Origin: Vibrio ouci
GTDB taxonomy: Bacteria > Pseudomonadota > Gammaproteobacteria > Enterobacterales > Vibrionaceae
Direction of reading: 5' to 3'
DNA: 64,000 nt
Assembly (NCBI RefSeq): GCF_004551525.1
Contig: NZ_SATR01000027.1
Location: 1-64,000, forward strand
The notes under the pieces are model-generated. The model was not told where the DNA came from and searched no databases. It worked only from the letters and a program-made list of their open reading frames with translations. Below, in pieces: positions 24,880-34,716 of the stretch. A program made the translations under genes and the position numbers. Every line of letters begins with the position of its first letter. Within the stretch, counting starts at the first letter, position 1.

Positions 24880-27800
24880 TTACGCTTCGTTCTCAGCTAC
24901 TTTAGCGTGTAGCTCCTGAACTGAAGTCACTGACGTTTTAGCGTCAGCGGTATGTGCCATACATACTGCAAATGCTGCATTTAGCGTTGTCGTGTAGTTC
25001 ACTTTCTCAGCTAGTGCGCCGCGACGTAGAACTTTAGAGTCTTCAATCGCTTGACGGCCAGCCGCAGTGTTCACGATGTAGGTGTACTCATTGTTCTTGA
25101 TGCGGTCAAGAATGTGAGGACGACCTTCGTGTACTTTGTTTACTAGACGTGGGTTAATACCCGCTTCGCCTAGGATAACTGCAGTGCCGTGTGTTGCGTC
25201 TAGCTGGTAGCCAAGCTTAGAAAGCTTAGATGCTAGGTCTACAACACGCTCTTTGTCACCTTCGCGAACAGAAAGAAGTGCACGACCACCTTCAGGGTAA
25301 ACATTGCCACAACCTAGCTCGGCTTTAGAGTACGCTTCAGCGAACGTTGCACCAACACCCATAACTTCACCAGTAGAGCGCATTTCTGGGCCTAATAGTG
25401 GGTCAACACCTGGGAATTTGTTGAATGGCAGTACCACTTCTTTTACTGAGTAGTATGGTGGGATGATCTCTTTAGTAAAGCCTTGCGACTCTAGAGATTG
25501 ACCAGCCATTACACGAGCGGCAATCTTAGCGATTGGCGCACCCGTTGCTTTAGATACGAACGGTACAGTACGCGCTGCACGAGGGTTCACCTCGATTAGG
25601 TATACTTGGTTGTTCTTAACCGCAAACTGCGTGTTCATCAGACCACGAACACCTAGCTCGAACGCTAGCTTTTCAACTTGCTCGCGCATTACGTCTTGGA
25701 TTTCTTGGCTTAGCGTGTATGCAGGAAGAGAACATGCTGAGTCACCTGAGTGAACACCCGCTTGCTCGATATGCTCCATGATACCGCCGATAACTACGCG
25801 CTCACCGTCACAGATAGCATCGATGTCTACTTCAACAGCGTCATCTAGGAAGCTATCTAGTAGTACTGGTGATTCGTTCGATACGCTTACTGCTTCGTTG
25901 AAGTAGCGACGTAGGTCCTGCTCGTCGTATACGATTTCCATCGCACGACCACCCAGTACGTATGAAGGACGTACAACTAATGGGTAACCGATTTCACGAG
26001 ATTTCTCTACCGCTTGCTCCATCGTTGTTACTGTCGCGTTTTCTGGCTGTAGTAGGCCTAGACGGTCAACAGCAACTTGGAAACGCTCACGGTCTTCCGC
26101 ACGGTCGATTGCATCTGGGCTAGTACCGATGATTGGCACGCCGGCTGCTTCAAGTGCACGAGCCAGTTTCAGTGGAGTTTGACCACCGTACTGAACGATA
26201 ACGCCTTTTGGCTTCTCAACGCGAGCAATCGCTAGTACATCTTCCAAAGTTACTGGTTCGAAGTACAGACGGTCAGACGTGTCGTAGTCTGTTGAAACTG
26301 TCTCAGGGTTACAGTTAACCATGATAGTCTCATAACCATCTTCACGCAGTGCTAGTGACGCGTGTACACAACAGTAGTCAAATTCGATACCTTGGCCAAT
26401 ACGGTTTGGACCGCCGCCAAGAATCATGATCTTATCTTTATCTGTTGGGTTCGCTTCACACTCGTCATCGTAAGATGAGTACATATAAGCAGTATCAGAC
26501 GAGAACTCAGCCGCACACGTATCGACACGCTTGTAAACTGGGTGGATGTCGTACTGGTCACGTAGACGACGGATTTCGCTTTCAGAAACACCTAGAATCT
26601 TAGATAGGCGCGCATCAGCAAAACCTTTGCGCTTAAGCTTGTTTAGCTCGTCTTTGTTCAGACCCGCAAAACCTTTCGCTTTTAGCTCTTGTTCAAGCTT
26701 AACGATGTCTTCGATTTGAACTAGGAACCAACGGTCGATTTGCGTCAGGTTGAAGACACCATCTACTGACATACCCGCACGGAACGCATCTGCGATGTAC
26801 CAGATACGCTCTGCGCCAGCTTCTTTTAGTTCGTGACGAATTGTTGTTAGTGCGTCTGGCGCATCTAGGTCAACCATTTCGTCAAAGCCAGTCGCGCCAA
26901 CTTCTAGGCCGCGAAGCGCTTTTTGTAGCGACTCTTGTTGGTTACGGCCGATAGCCATAACTTCACCAACAGACTTCATTTGCGTCGTTAGACGGTCGTT
27001 AGCACCAGCAAATTTCTCGAAGTTAAAGCGAGGAATCTTAGTGACTACGTAGTCGATTGTTGGTTCGAATGATGCAGGAGTTGCGCCGCCTGTGATGTCA
27101 TTCATTAGCTCGTCTAGCGTAAAGCCAACAGCCAGTTTCGCTGCAATCTTAGCGATTGGGAAACCTGTTGCTTTCGAAGCTAGAGCAGAAGAACGAGATA
27201 CACGTGGGTTCATCTCGATGATAACCATACGGCCATCTTTAGGATTGATACCAAACTGTACGTTTGAACCACCCGTTTCAACACCGATTTCACGAAGAAC
27301 TGCTAGAGATGCGTTACGCATCAGCTGGTATTCTTTGTCGGTTAGCGTCTGTGCTGGTGCAACTGTGATTGAGTCGCCCGTGTGGATGCCCATTGGGTCA
27401 AAGTTTTCAATCGCACATACGATGATACAGTTGTCCGCTTTGTCACGAACCACTTCCATTTCGTACTCTTTCCAACCGATAAGAGATTCATCGATTAGAA
27501 GTTCGTTAGTTGGCGACAGGTCTAAACCGCGACGACAAATCTCTTCGAACTCTTCTTTGTTGTAAGCGATACCACCGCCTGTACCACCCATAGTGAATGA
27601 TGGACGGATGATACATGGGAAGCCAACCATATCGAGAACGCCGTAAGCTTCTTCCATGGTTTTCGCTGTATCAGCACGAGGACACTCAAGGCCGATAGAC
27701 TTCATCGCTTTATCGAAGCGAGAACGGTCTTCTGCTTTATCGATAGCGTCAGCCGTTGCACCAATCATTTCTACGCCGAACTCTTCAAGTACGCCGTGCT

Positions 27801-28110
27801 TTTCTAGGTCTAGAGCACAGTTAAGCGCAGTCTGACCACCCATTGTTGGTAGTACTGCATCTGGACGCTCTTTCTCAATGATCTTACGAACCACTTCCCA
27901 TTGGATTGGTTCGATGTAGGTTGCATCCGCCATGTCTGGGTCAGTCATGATGGTTGCAGGGTTAGAGTTCACAAGGATAACTCGGTAACCCTCTTCACGC
28001 AGTGCTTTACATGCTTGAGCACCAGAGTAGTCAAACTCACATGCCTGACCGATAACAATCGGGCCTGCACCTAGAATTAGAATACTTTTTAAGTCAGTAC
28101 GTTTTGGCAT
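24880..28110 (-). CDS. carB: Carbamoyl-phosphate synthase large subunit
   Basis: CarB makes carbamoyl phosphate from bicarbonate, ATP and ammonia supplied by CarA, feeding arginine and pyrimidine synthesis. The 1076 residues contain two homologous ATP-grasp halves, each starting with a pre-ATP-grasp dinucleotide-like fold (ILILGAGPIVIGQACEFDYS at the N-terminus and ILGGGPNRIGQGIEFDY near 560). Each half has the RPSFTMGGTGGG/RPSYVLGGRAM loop. The C-terminal ~140 residues form the allosteric MGS-like domain that senses UMP, IMP and ornithine in E. coli. carA lies 16 bp upstream. Confidence 0.97.
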   Translation of the reverse strand: MPKRTDLKSILILGAGPIVIGQACEFDYSGAQACKALREEGYRVILVNSNPATIMTDPDMADATYIEPIQWEVVRKIIEKERPDAVLPTMGGQTALNCALDLEKHGVLEEFGVEMIGATADAIDKAEDRSRFDKAMKSIGLECPRADTAKTMEEAYGVLDMVGFPCIIRPSFTMGGTGGGIAYNKEEFEEICRRGLDLSPTNELLIDESLIGWKEYEMEVVRDKADNCIIVCAIENFDPMGIHTGDSITVAPAQTLTDKEYQLMRNASLAVLREIGVETGGSNVQFGINPKDGRMVIIEMNPRVSRSSALASKATGFPIAKIAAKLAVGFTLDELMNDITGGATPASFEPTIDYVVTKIPRFNFEKFAGANDRLTTQMKSVGEVMAIGRNQQESLQKALRGLEVGATGFDEMVDLDAPDALTTIRHELKEAGAERIWYIADAFRAGMSVDGVFNLTQIDRWFLVQIEDIVKLEQELKAKGFAGLNKDELNKLKRKGFADARLSKILGVSESEIRRLRDQYDIHPVYKRVDTCAAEFSSDTAYMYSSYDDECEANPTDKDKIMILGGGPNRIGQGIEFDYCCVHASLALREDGYETIMVNCNPETVSTDYDTSDRLYFEPVTLEDVLAIARVEKPKGVIVQYGGQTPLKLARALEAAGVPIIGTSPDAIDRAEDRERFQVAVDRLGLLQPENATVTTMEQAVEKSREIGYPLVVRPSYVLGGRAMEIVYDEQDLRRYFNEAVSVSNESPVLLDSFLDDAVEVDIDAICDGERVVIGGIMEHIEQAGVHSGDSACSLPAYTLSQEIQDVMREQVEKLAFELGVRGLMNTQFAVKNNQVYLIEVNPRAARTVPFVSKATGAPIAKIAARVMAGQSLESQGFTKEIIPPYYSVKEVVLPFNKFPGVDPLLGPEMRSTGEVMGVGATFAEAYSKAELGCGNVYPEGGRALLSVREGDKERVVDLASKLSKLGYQLDATHGTAVILGEAGINPRLVNKVHEGRPHILDRIKNNEYTYIVNTAAGRQAIEDSKVLRRGALAEKVNYTTTLNAAFAVCMAHTADAKTSVTSVQELHAKVAENEA

Positions 28111-28126
28111 TCTCTACTACTCCGAA

Positions 28127-29266
28127 TTAAGCGCTGTGTTGTTTGATTAGTTCGATAAAGTGGTCAAATAGCGGCGCAGCGTCGTGTGGACCTGGGCTCG
28201 CTTCAGGGTGACCTTGGAAGCTAAACGCTGGCTTATCTGTACGGTGGATACCTTGCAGTGAGCCATCAAATAGCGATACGTGAGTTGCACGTAGATTCTC
28301 AGGTAGAGTTGCTTCATCCGCAGCAAAACCGTGGTTCTGAGAAGTAATCATTACAACGTTACGATCTAAATCTTTAACTGGGTGGTTAGCACCGTGGTGA
28401 CCAAACTTCATCTTCACAGTCTGTGCACCAGACGCTAGAGCTAGAATTTGGTGACCTAGACAGATACCAAAGATTGGTAGGCCTTTTTCTAGGAATACTT
28501 TTGTCGCTTCGATAGCGTAAGTACATGGTTCTGGGTCACCAGGGCCGTTTGATAGGAAAACGCCATCTGGGTTTAGAGCCAGCACTTCTTCCGCTGAAGT
28601 TTCAGCAGGAACAACCGTTAAGCGGCAGCCGCGGTCAACAAGCATGCGCAGGATGTTTCGTTTTGCACCGAAGTCGTAGGCAACAACGTGATATGGCAAC
28701 TCGCTGTCGTCTTTCGCTTCAGGAAGTCCACCCTCAAGCGTCCACGAACCTTGTTTCCATTGATACGCTTCTTTTGTTGTAACTTCTTTCGCAAGGTCCA
28801 TACCTTTTAGGCCAGGGAATTCTTTCGCTTTAGCTAGCGCTAGAGCCTCGTCTAGGTTGTTACCTGCAATGATACAACCGTTCTGTGCACCTTTCTCACG
28901 CAGAATTCGAGTAAGCTTACGCGTATCGATATCAGCAATGCCGACGATATTTTGCGATTTAAGGTAATCAGAAAGGGATTGTTCGTTACGGAAGTTAGAA
29001 GCGATAAGAGGGAGATCGCGAATCACAAGGCCTTGAGCGTGGATTGAAGAAGATTCTTCGTCTTCGGAATTGGTTCCGGTATTGCCAATGTGAGGGTAAG
29101 TAAGAGTAACAATTTGTTGAGAATAGGAAGGATCAGTGAGGATTTCTTGGTACCCCGTCATCGAGGTGTTAAAAACGACTTCACCGACAGCAGAACCACC
29201 TGCGCCAATGGATTCACCGTGGAATACTGTCCCATCTTCTAGGACTAGCAGTGCTGACTTACTCAA
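28127..29266 (-). CDS. carA: Carbamoyl-phosphate synthase small subunit (glutaminase)
   Basis: CarA hydrolyses glutamine and passes ammonia to CarB. The 379 residues have the CarA N-terminal domain (ALLVLEDGTVFHGESIGA) and a class I glutamine amidotransferase domain with the nucleophile Cys in FGICLGHQIL (about residue 269) and the His in GHPEASPGPHD. Length is normal. GGAGG lies just before the start, next to tandem ARG-box-like sequences, which suggests arginine repression as in E. coli. Confidence 0.97.
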   Translation of the reverse strand: MSKSALLVLEDGTVFHGESIGAGGSAVGEVVFNTSMTGYQEILTDPSYSQQIVTLTYPHIGNTGTNSEDEESSSIHAQGLVIRDLPLIASNFRNEQSLSDYLKSQNIVGIADIDTRKLTRILREKGAQNGCIIAGNNLDEALALAKAKEFPGLKGMDLAKEVTTKEAYQWKQGSWTLEGGLPEAKDDSELPYHVVAYDFGAKRNILRMLVDRGCRLTVVPAETSAEEVLALNPDGVFLSNGPGDPEPCTYAIEATKVFLEKGLPIFGICLGHQILALASGAQTVKMKFGHHGANHPVKDLDRNVVMITSQNHGFAADEATLPENLRATHVSLFDGSLQGIHRTDKPAFSFQGHPEASPGPHDAAPLFDHFIELIKQHSA

Positions 29267-29276
29267 GACAACCTCC

Positions 29277-29312
29277 AGAATAAAAATGCATTAAAATTGA
29301 TTTAATTTGCAA
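29277..29312 (-). promoter_or_regulatory. Tandem ARG-box-like operator before carA
   Basis: On the minus strand TGCATTTTTATTC (29290-29278) and TGCAAATTAAATCA (29311-29298) each approximate the ArgR half-box pattern TGAAT-N4-ATTCA. They begin 21 bp apart, the spacing of paired 18-bp ARG boxes. They sit immediately upstream of the carA ribosome site. ArgR control is inferred from this and from E. coli. Confidence 0.55.
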
Positions 29313-29801
29313 ATCTACCTTCCTGCAACACCTAAAAGTGCGTGTTTATGGAAATTAGACAAATTGGCGGTATTCTAATGACACTGGTCACAACTGTCAA
29401 TACAGGCCTAAAAATAAATTTAGCATTTAGGGCGCTTAAAGCAAAAAACCTTTTTAGACCCCCAAAAAACCACGTTTAGTGCCACTTTCATGGAGAGATG
29501 ATTAATGATTTATGAATTCTAGAATTTGAAGATAATTTGAGATCACAGTTTTGTCCTCAAAAATTACGCAAACGTTGCACCACCATAGATCGCATTAACT
29601 TTTGGCCATAACAAACAAAAAACACCACCAAACCCATAAAAATAACACTAAACTAAGGGTGTATATTAAGATATTGCAATGCAACCTTCTCAACTACTAA
29701 CGGCCAAAAACAAAAAGCGCCGGGCAAGCCCAGCGCATAATTATCTATTTATAAATTTAAGCCAGTTTCGAGTAATTAAGAAACTAAGCTAATAGCAGCC
29801 G
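29313..29801. other. carA upstream region and dapB downstream region
   Basis: This 490-bp stretch contains the remainder of the car promoter region and the dapB terminator. A sequence at 29566-29580, ACGCAAACGTTGCAC, resembles a PurR box, and E. coli carAB is PurR-regulated, but the match is imperfect. No gene was found. The region is AT-rich. Confidence 0.45.
29708..29736 (-). terminator. Rho-independent terminator after dapB
   Basis: GCGC-GGGC/GCCC-GCGC with one central mismatch on each arm and an AA/TT loop is followed on the minus strand by TTTTTGTTTTTGG, about 65 bp beyond the dapB stop. Confidence 0.85.
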
Positions 29802-30611
29802 TTATAGGTCGTTAAGCCCTAGCACATCTGTCATTGTGTAAAAGCCTGCAGGTTTCTGCTTTAACCACACCGCCGCTTTAACCGCACCATTGGCAAAGGT
29901 CATACGGTCTGTTGCTTTATGGGTGATTTCAACGCGCTCACCGATGTCCGCAAACATAGCAGTGTGCTCACCGATAATATCGCCGGCACGAATCGTAGCA
30001 AAACCGATTTCATCTTTGGTACGTTCACCAGTGATACCCTCACGAGCATAGACAGCAACGTCACTGAGTTGGTTGCCCATAGCGCCAGCAATCGCTTCTC
30101 CCATACCAATAGCAGTACCTGAAGGGGCATCGACTTTATGGCGGTGGTGCGCTTCTACAATTTCAACATCGCAGTAGTCACCCATCACTTTCGCTGCTTT
30201 TTCTAGCAGCTTAAATACCAGGTTTACACCGACTGAATAGTTCGGCGCCATAACCACTGGGACTTGTTTGGCGATTTCATCGATCTGCGCGCGCTCTTCG
30301 TCAGAAAAGCCCGTTGTGCCAATCACAATACTTTTACCATGCTGACGACACAGCTCTAGATTCGCTAGAGTGCTCACTGGCGCGGTGAAATCAATGATCA
30401 CATCGAACTGCTCAATCTCTTTGGCAAGATCATCCGTGACAACAACATCAAATTTACCTTCACCACACAGCTCACCTAAATCAACACCGACAAGTGACGA
30501 CTCTGGGCGTTCAGATCCTGCTGCGACTGCTGCATTTTCATTGTTGTACGTTGCTTTGACTAGGTTGCGTCCCATACGGCCCGCTGCACCTGCAACTGCA
30601 ATTCTTACCAT
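29802..30611 (-). CDS. dapB: 4-hydroxy-tetrahydrodipicolinate reductase DapB
   Basis: DapB reduces the DapA product to tetrahydrodipicolinate on the way to lysine and meso-diaminopimelate, the cell wall cross-linking residue. The dinucleotide loop is VAGAAGRMGRNL at the N-terminus, and the substrate/catalytic signature is EAHHRHKVDAPSGTA in the middle. ATG 30611 gives the usual 269 residues and has GGAGAA 9 bases upstream; the frame is open to 30626. It is followed by its own terminator. Confidence 0.96.
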   Translation of the reverse strand: MVRIAVAGAAGRMGRNLVKATYNNENAAVAAGSERPESSLVGVDLGELCGEGKFDVVVTDDLAKEIEQFDVIIDFTAPVSTLANLELCRQHGKSIVIGTTGFSDEERAQIDEIAKQVPVVMAPNYSVGVNLVFKLLEKAAKVMGDYCDVEIVEAHHRHKVDAPSGTAIGMGEAIAGAMGNQLSDVAVYAREGITGERTKDEIGFATIRAGDIIGEHTAMFADIGERVEITHKATDRMTFANGAVKAAVWLKQKPAGFYTMTDVLGLNDL

Positions 30612-30704
30612 TGCGCTGTTCTCCATTCTTTTCTAATCTGCGTCTTCGCAGTTATTCCAATCTGTCTCAATAAACTATCAACAATCGTCATCAGTGGCTA
30701 GAGC

Positions 30705-31106
30705 CTAAGCAAACTCTTTTATCACTCGCTCTAAAATCGGCACATTCGCTTCAGGGAAGGCGTAGTCGGCAAGATTCGCTACCGCTACCCATTCACCTTG
30801 CTGACCTTCCTTACCATAAGGTTGACCTTCAAACTGAGTCACTAAGATGAAATCAAACTTCAATGATTTATCTGAATAATCAAACTCTAGATGCTCGAAC
30901 AACCGCTGCTCAGTGGTGGTAATACCGATCTCTTCTTCTAACTCGCGCACCATCGCTTGCTCGATAGTTTCACCCTGCTCTACTTTGCCACCGGGGAACT
31001 CCCAAAAACCACCTTTGTGCTTATCATCTGGGCGCTTAGTGATAAAAACTTGCGACTTATCTTGATTGAAGATGATTGCTGCCACGATATGGATACGTTT
31101 CATCAT
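30705..31106 (-). CDS. mutT: 8-oxo-dGTP diphosphatase MutT
   Basis: MutT hydrolyses oxidised dGTP and so prevents A:T to C:G transversions. The 133 residues contain the full Nudix box, starting GGKVEQGETIEQAMVRELEE and ending EIGI, which fits GX5EX7REUXEEXGU. The N-terminus MMKRIHIVAAII is typical of MutT. An AAGGAA site precedes the first ATG. It lies just downstream of secA and its terminator, in the same order as in E. coli (secA-mutT). Confidence 0.95.
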   Translation of the reverse strand: MMKRIHIVAAIIFNQDKSQVFITKRPDDKHKGGFWEFPGGKVEQGETIEQAMVRELEEEIGITTTEQRLFEHLEFDYSDKSLKFDFILVTQFEGQPYGKEGQQGEWVAVANLADYAFPEANVPILERVIKEFA

Positions 31107-31125
31107 CCGATTCCTTACTAAAAGT

Positions 31126-31153
31126 TAAAAAAAGAGCCGCTTAAGCGACTCTT
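31126..31153 (-). terminator. Rho-independent terminator after secA
   Basis: The near-palindrome AGAGCCGC-TTAAGCG-ACTCT is followed on the minus strand by seven T residues, about 25 bp after the secA stop and before mutT. Confidence 0.85.
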
Positions 31154-31177
31154 CATTATTTATATAGCGATGCCTAA

Positions 31178-33901
31178 TCAGTTAATCTGACCGTGACACT
31201 GCTTGTATTTCTTACCACTACCACACGGGCAAGGTTCATTTCGGCCAACTTTACGCTCTTCACGTACCATTGGCTGATGAGCATCATCAGACTCTTCACC
31301 ATCAGAAAGTGGGTTTTCCGCTGATGCATGCTGAGCTTGAGCACGACGTGCTGCTTCTTCAGCTTGCGCCTGACGCTGAGCTTCCATACGCTCAACTTCT
31401 TCTTGCTGCTGAACACGAACTTTAGACAGGATAGTGATCACATCTGATTTCAGTGCATCAAGAAGACCTTCAAATAGTTCAAACGACTCACGCTTGTACT
31501 CTTGTTTCGGGTTCTTCTGTGCATAGCCACGTAGGTGGATGCCTTGACGTAGGTGATCCATTGCCGCTAGGTGCTCTTTCCAAAGCGTATCTAGCGTTTG
31601 TAGCATTACTGATTTCTCGAAGTTACGCAGTACTTGTTCGCCAACAACGGTCTCTTTCTCTTTGTAAACAGCAACTGCAGTTTCAAGGATCTTTTCACGT
31701 AGCGCTTCTTCGTACAGCTTATCGTCTTCTTCAAGCCACTGTTTAACTGGTGCATCAATATCGAAGTCGTTCTTCAGACGATCTTGTAGACCTTCTACAT
31801 CCCACATATCTTCTAGAGATTGTGGCGGGATGTATTCATCAATCACAGCCGTTAGAACATCTTCACGGTTGTGTTCGATCATCTCACTGATATCTTCAGC
31901 GCTCATTAACTCATCGCGCAGCTCGTAAACGACTTTACGTTGATCGTTAGCAACATCATCGTATTCAAGTAGCTGTTTACGAATATCGAAGTTACGACCT
32001 TCTACTTTACGTTGCGCTTTTTCGATTGAACGAGATAGCATCTTAGATTCGATCGCTTCACCTTCTTCCATACCACTCTGGATTAGGCTCGCCATACGGT
32101 CTGAAGTGAAGATACGTAGTAGTGAATCTTCCATCGATAGGTAGAAACGTGAAGAACCTGCATCACCCTGACGACCAGAACGACCACGTAGCTGGTTATC
32201 GATACGACGAGATTCGTGACGCTCTGTACCAATGATGTGCAGACCGCCTGCTTCAAGCACTGCGTCGTGTACTTTCTTCCACTCTGCTTTAATTTCTGCA
32301 ATTTGTTCTGGCGTAGGATCGGTTAATGCTTCAACCTTCGATTGCCAGCTACCACCTAACACGATATCGGTACCACGACCGGCCATGTTAGTTGCGATAG
32401 TCACCGCGCCTGGCGTACCTGCGCCAGCAACGATTTCTGCTTCTTTCTCGTGGAACTTAGCGTTAAGTACGTTGTGCTTAATCTTTGCTTTCTTCAATGC
32501 ATTTGAAAGCAGCTCAGATTTTTCGATTGATACTGTACCAACAAGGCTTGGCTGACCTTTTGCCACGCGCTCTTTGATATCTTCAATAATCGCGTTGAAC
32601 TTATCTGTCTCAGTACGATAAACCACATCTGGCATATCGTTACGGATCATTGGTTTGTTGGTTGGAATAACCACAGTTTCTAGGCCGTAGATAGACTGGA
32701 ACTCGAACGCTTCAGTATCTGCAGTACCTGTCATACCTGACAGTTTTTCGTATAAACGGAAGAAGTTCTGGAACGTGATAGATGCTAGCGTCTGGTTCTC
32801 GTTCTGAATCTTAACGCCTTCTTTCGCTTCTACCGCTTGGTGAAGACCTTCAGACCAACGACGACCTGGCATAGTACGGCCAGTATGTTCATCAACGATA
32901 ACCACTTCGCCATCATCGTTAACGATGTAGTCTACGTTCTTTTCAAATAGAACATGAGCACGAAGTGCCGCATTCACGTGATGTAATAGACTGATGTTAG
33001 TTGGAGAGTAAAGCGTATCGCCCTCTTCCATCAGACCGTTTTTAAACATCAACTCTTCAACAAACTCTTGGCCTGTTTCAGTCAGGTGAACTTGCTTCGA
33101 TTTTTCATCGACAGTGTAGTGACCATCGCCACGGTACTCTTCAGAATCTTCTTGGTCTTGCTTTTGTAGATGAGGAATCAAAGTATTGATTCGTGTGTAT
33201 AGCTCAGAGCTATCTTCAGCAGGGCCTGAAATGATCAGTGGAGTACGCGCTTCATCGATTAGGATCGAGTCCACTTCATCGACGATAGCGAAGTAACGTT
33301 CACGCTGTACACGGTCTTCCGCACGGAAAGCCATGTTGTCACGTAGGTAGTCAAAACCAAACTCGTTGTTCGTACCGTAAAGAATATCCGCTTGGTAAGC
33401 TTCTTTCTTTTCTTGAGGAGGCATGTTTGGCACGTTAATACCAACTGTCATACCTAAGAATTCGAATAGGACGCGGTTAGTTTCCGCATCGCGCTTAGCT
33501 AGGTAGTCGTTCACTGTGACGACGTGAACCGCGCCTTTAAGTGCATTTAGGTAAGCAGGTAGGGTTGCAGTCAGTGTTTTACCTTCACCTGTACGCATCT
33601 CGGCGATTTGGCCAGCGTTTAGTACCATGCCGCCAATAAGCTGTACGTCGAAGTGACGCATGCCGTAAACACGCTTTGATGCTTCACGTACCGTCGCAAA
33701 TGCTTCTGGTAGTAGCTTGTCTAGCGTTTCACCCTGCTCTAAGCGCTGACGGAACTCAACCGTTTTAGCTTTCAATTCTTCATCAGAAAAAGCTTCAAAG
33801 GTCGGCTCGTAGTTATTAATTTCTTTTACAATCTTTCTCAGGCGGCGCAGTGTTCGGTCATTGCGACTGCCAATTACCTTTGTCAGTAGCTTAGTTATCA
33901 T
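31178..33901 (-). CDS. secA: Preprotein translocase ATPase SecA
   Basis: SecA drives unfolded preproteins through SecYEG. The 907 residues show the Walker A in MRTGEGKTLTA near 102-109 and the DEVD box in VDEVDSILIDEART near 208. The helicase-like second nucleotide fold includes NMAGRGTDIVLGG and GLHIIGTERHESRRIDNQLRGRSGRQGD (read in sections), and the protein ends in the zinc motif CPCGSGKKYKQCHG used for SecB and lipid contact. Length matches E. coli (901). No secM precedes it; the upstream neighbour is the divergent dciA. Confidence 0.97.
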   Translation of the reverse strand: MITKLLTKVIGSRNDRTLRRLRKIVKEINNYEPTFEAFSDEELKAKTVEFRQRLEQGETLDKLLPEAFATVREASKRVYGMRHFDVQLIGGMVLNAGQIAEMRTGEGKTLTATLPAYLNALKGAVHVVTVNDYLAKRDAETNRVLFEFLGMTVGINVPNMPPQEKKEAYQADILYGTNNEFGFDYLRDNMAFRAEDRVQRERYFAIVDEVDSILIDEARTPLIISGPAEDSSELYTRINTLIPHLQKQDQEDSEEYRGDGHYTVDEKSKQVHLTETGQEFVEELMFKNGLMEEGDTLYSPTNISLLHHVNAALRAHVLFEKNVDYIVNDDGEVVIVDEHTGRTMPGRRWSEGLHQAVEAKEGVKIQNENQTLASITFQNFFRLYEKLSGMTGTADTEAFEFQSIYGLETVVIPTNKPMIRNDMPDVVYRTETDKFNAIIEDIKERVAKGQPSLVGTVSIEKSELLSNALKKAKIKHNVLNAKFHEKEAEIVAGAGTPGAVTIATNMAGRGTDIVLGGSWQSKVEALTDPTPEQIAEIKAEWKKVHDAVLEAGGLHIIGTERHESRRIDNQLRGRSGRQGDAGSSRFYLSMEDSLLRIFTSDRMASLIQSGMEEGEAIESKMLSRSIEKAQRKVEGRNFDIRKQLLEYDDVANDQRKVVYELRDELMSAEDISEMIEHNREDVLTAVIDEYIPPQSLEDMWDVEGLQDRLKNDFDIDAPVKQWLEEDDKLYEEALREKILETAVAVYKEKETVVGEQVLRNFEKSVMLQTLDTLWKEHLAAMDHLRQGIHLRGYAQKNPKQEYKRESFELFEGLLDALKSDVITILSKVRVQQQEEVERMEAQRQAQAEEAARRAQAQHASAENPLSDGEESDDAHQPMVREERKVGRNEPCPCGSGKKYKQCHGQIN

Positions 33902-33924
33902 TTGCTATGAATCTCTCTTTATTC

Positions 33925-33940
33925 AGATCGGGCCCGATCT
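33925..33940. promoter_or_regulatory. Perfect 16-bp palindrome in the secA leader
   Basis: AGATCGGGCCCGATCT is a perfect palindrome 24-39 bp upstream of the secA start codon. As RNA it would give a short GC-rich hairpin near the ribosome site; as DNA it could be an operator. Confidence 0.5.
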
Positions 33941-34243
33941 ACTTTTAATGCCTTCAGTCTCTAACAGTTTTGAACTAAGAATACTGAGATAAATCACTTT
34001 CCTCAGATATTGTGATGAGAACTATAGATTTCAAGGCTTGTGTTACTTTAAGTGGCGCTTAGTTTATGAAATTTTGTCTCTAACAACCAATAACATAGTT
34101 ATTTGTTTGAACCACTCTTTATTTTTTGTCGTTATATGAAGGAAGTTTACTCACAATAAGGATTTTTTGATGTCAGAGATTTCCCTATCTTCCCTTGATG
34201 TCATTCACTAGAATAGAAGTGTCCGTTTTATTTGAGGCAGATT
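33941..34243. other. Divergent secA-dciA promoter region
   Basis: About 300 bp of AT-rich sequence between two divergent genes. No SecM-like reading frame with a stalling motif was found upstream of secA, and no other gene or RNA was recognised. Confidence 0.5.
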
Positions 34244-34699
34244 ATGAGAGACCACCGCCCGACTCTTGGCGACGACATTATTGCTGATTCGAGATTATCT
34301 CAACTTCAGCAACACGCTAAAGAGATCATGATGATCAACAGTGAATTAAAAACGATCTTGCCACGCGGAACGGAACAACATTGCCGAGTGGCAAACATAC
34401 GAGATGGTCAATTGATCCTTGAAGTGGCAAGTGCCAGCATCAAAATGAAGATCGATTATGAACGTTTGAATATCTTAAATCAGTTAAGATCAAAAGGCTT
34501 TGCTCGATTGATCGCTGTCTCTGTTCAGATCAATCCAGAACTGTATCGCGTAGAAAAAACCAAGGCGGAACAAAGTAAACCGCGCGATCCTATTTCAGAA
34601 ACGGCGGCTCAATATTTAGAGATGATCGCGTCAGGCGCTTCGCCGAAAGTGAAAGCTCGCTTAGAGAGCTTAGCCAAATTGGCTAAAAAACCTGACTAG
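34244..34699 (+). CDS. dciA: DciA (DUF721) replicative helicase loader/operator
   Basis: The 151-residue protein is the DUF721 protein encoded beside lpxC and secA. DciA is the ancestral bacterial partner that helps load DnaB helicase in species lacking DnaC; the Vibrio cholerae protein has been studied biochemically. The N-terminal ~110 residues include LPRGTEQHCRVANIRDGQLIL and LRSKGFARLIAVSVQINPELY (in sections), the KH-like core. The C-terminal tail (from TKAEQSKPRDPIS) looks partly disordered and is basic at its end. ATG 34244 has GAGG upstream; a TTG at 34232 is less likely. Confidence 0.9.
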   Translation: MRDHRPTLGDDIIADSRLSQLQQHAKEIMMINSELKTILPRGTEQHCRVANIRDGQLILEVASASIKMKIDYERLNILNQLRSKGFARLIAVSVQINPELYRVEKTKAEQSKPRDPISETAAQYLEMIASGASPKVKARLESLAKLAKKPD

Positions 34700-34716
34700 C
34701 CCAATTCTACAGGCAT

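Noticed and set aside
27092..27565. A 157-codon frame opposite carB and similar long shadows opposite lpxC, ftsZ, secA and the nucleoside permease
   Set aside because: They are antisense frames within well-identified genes, with serine- and arginine-rich composition typical of shadow frames.
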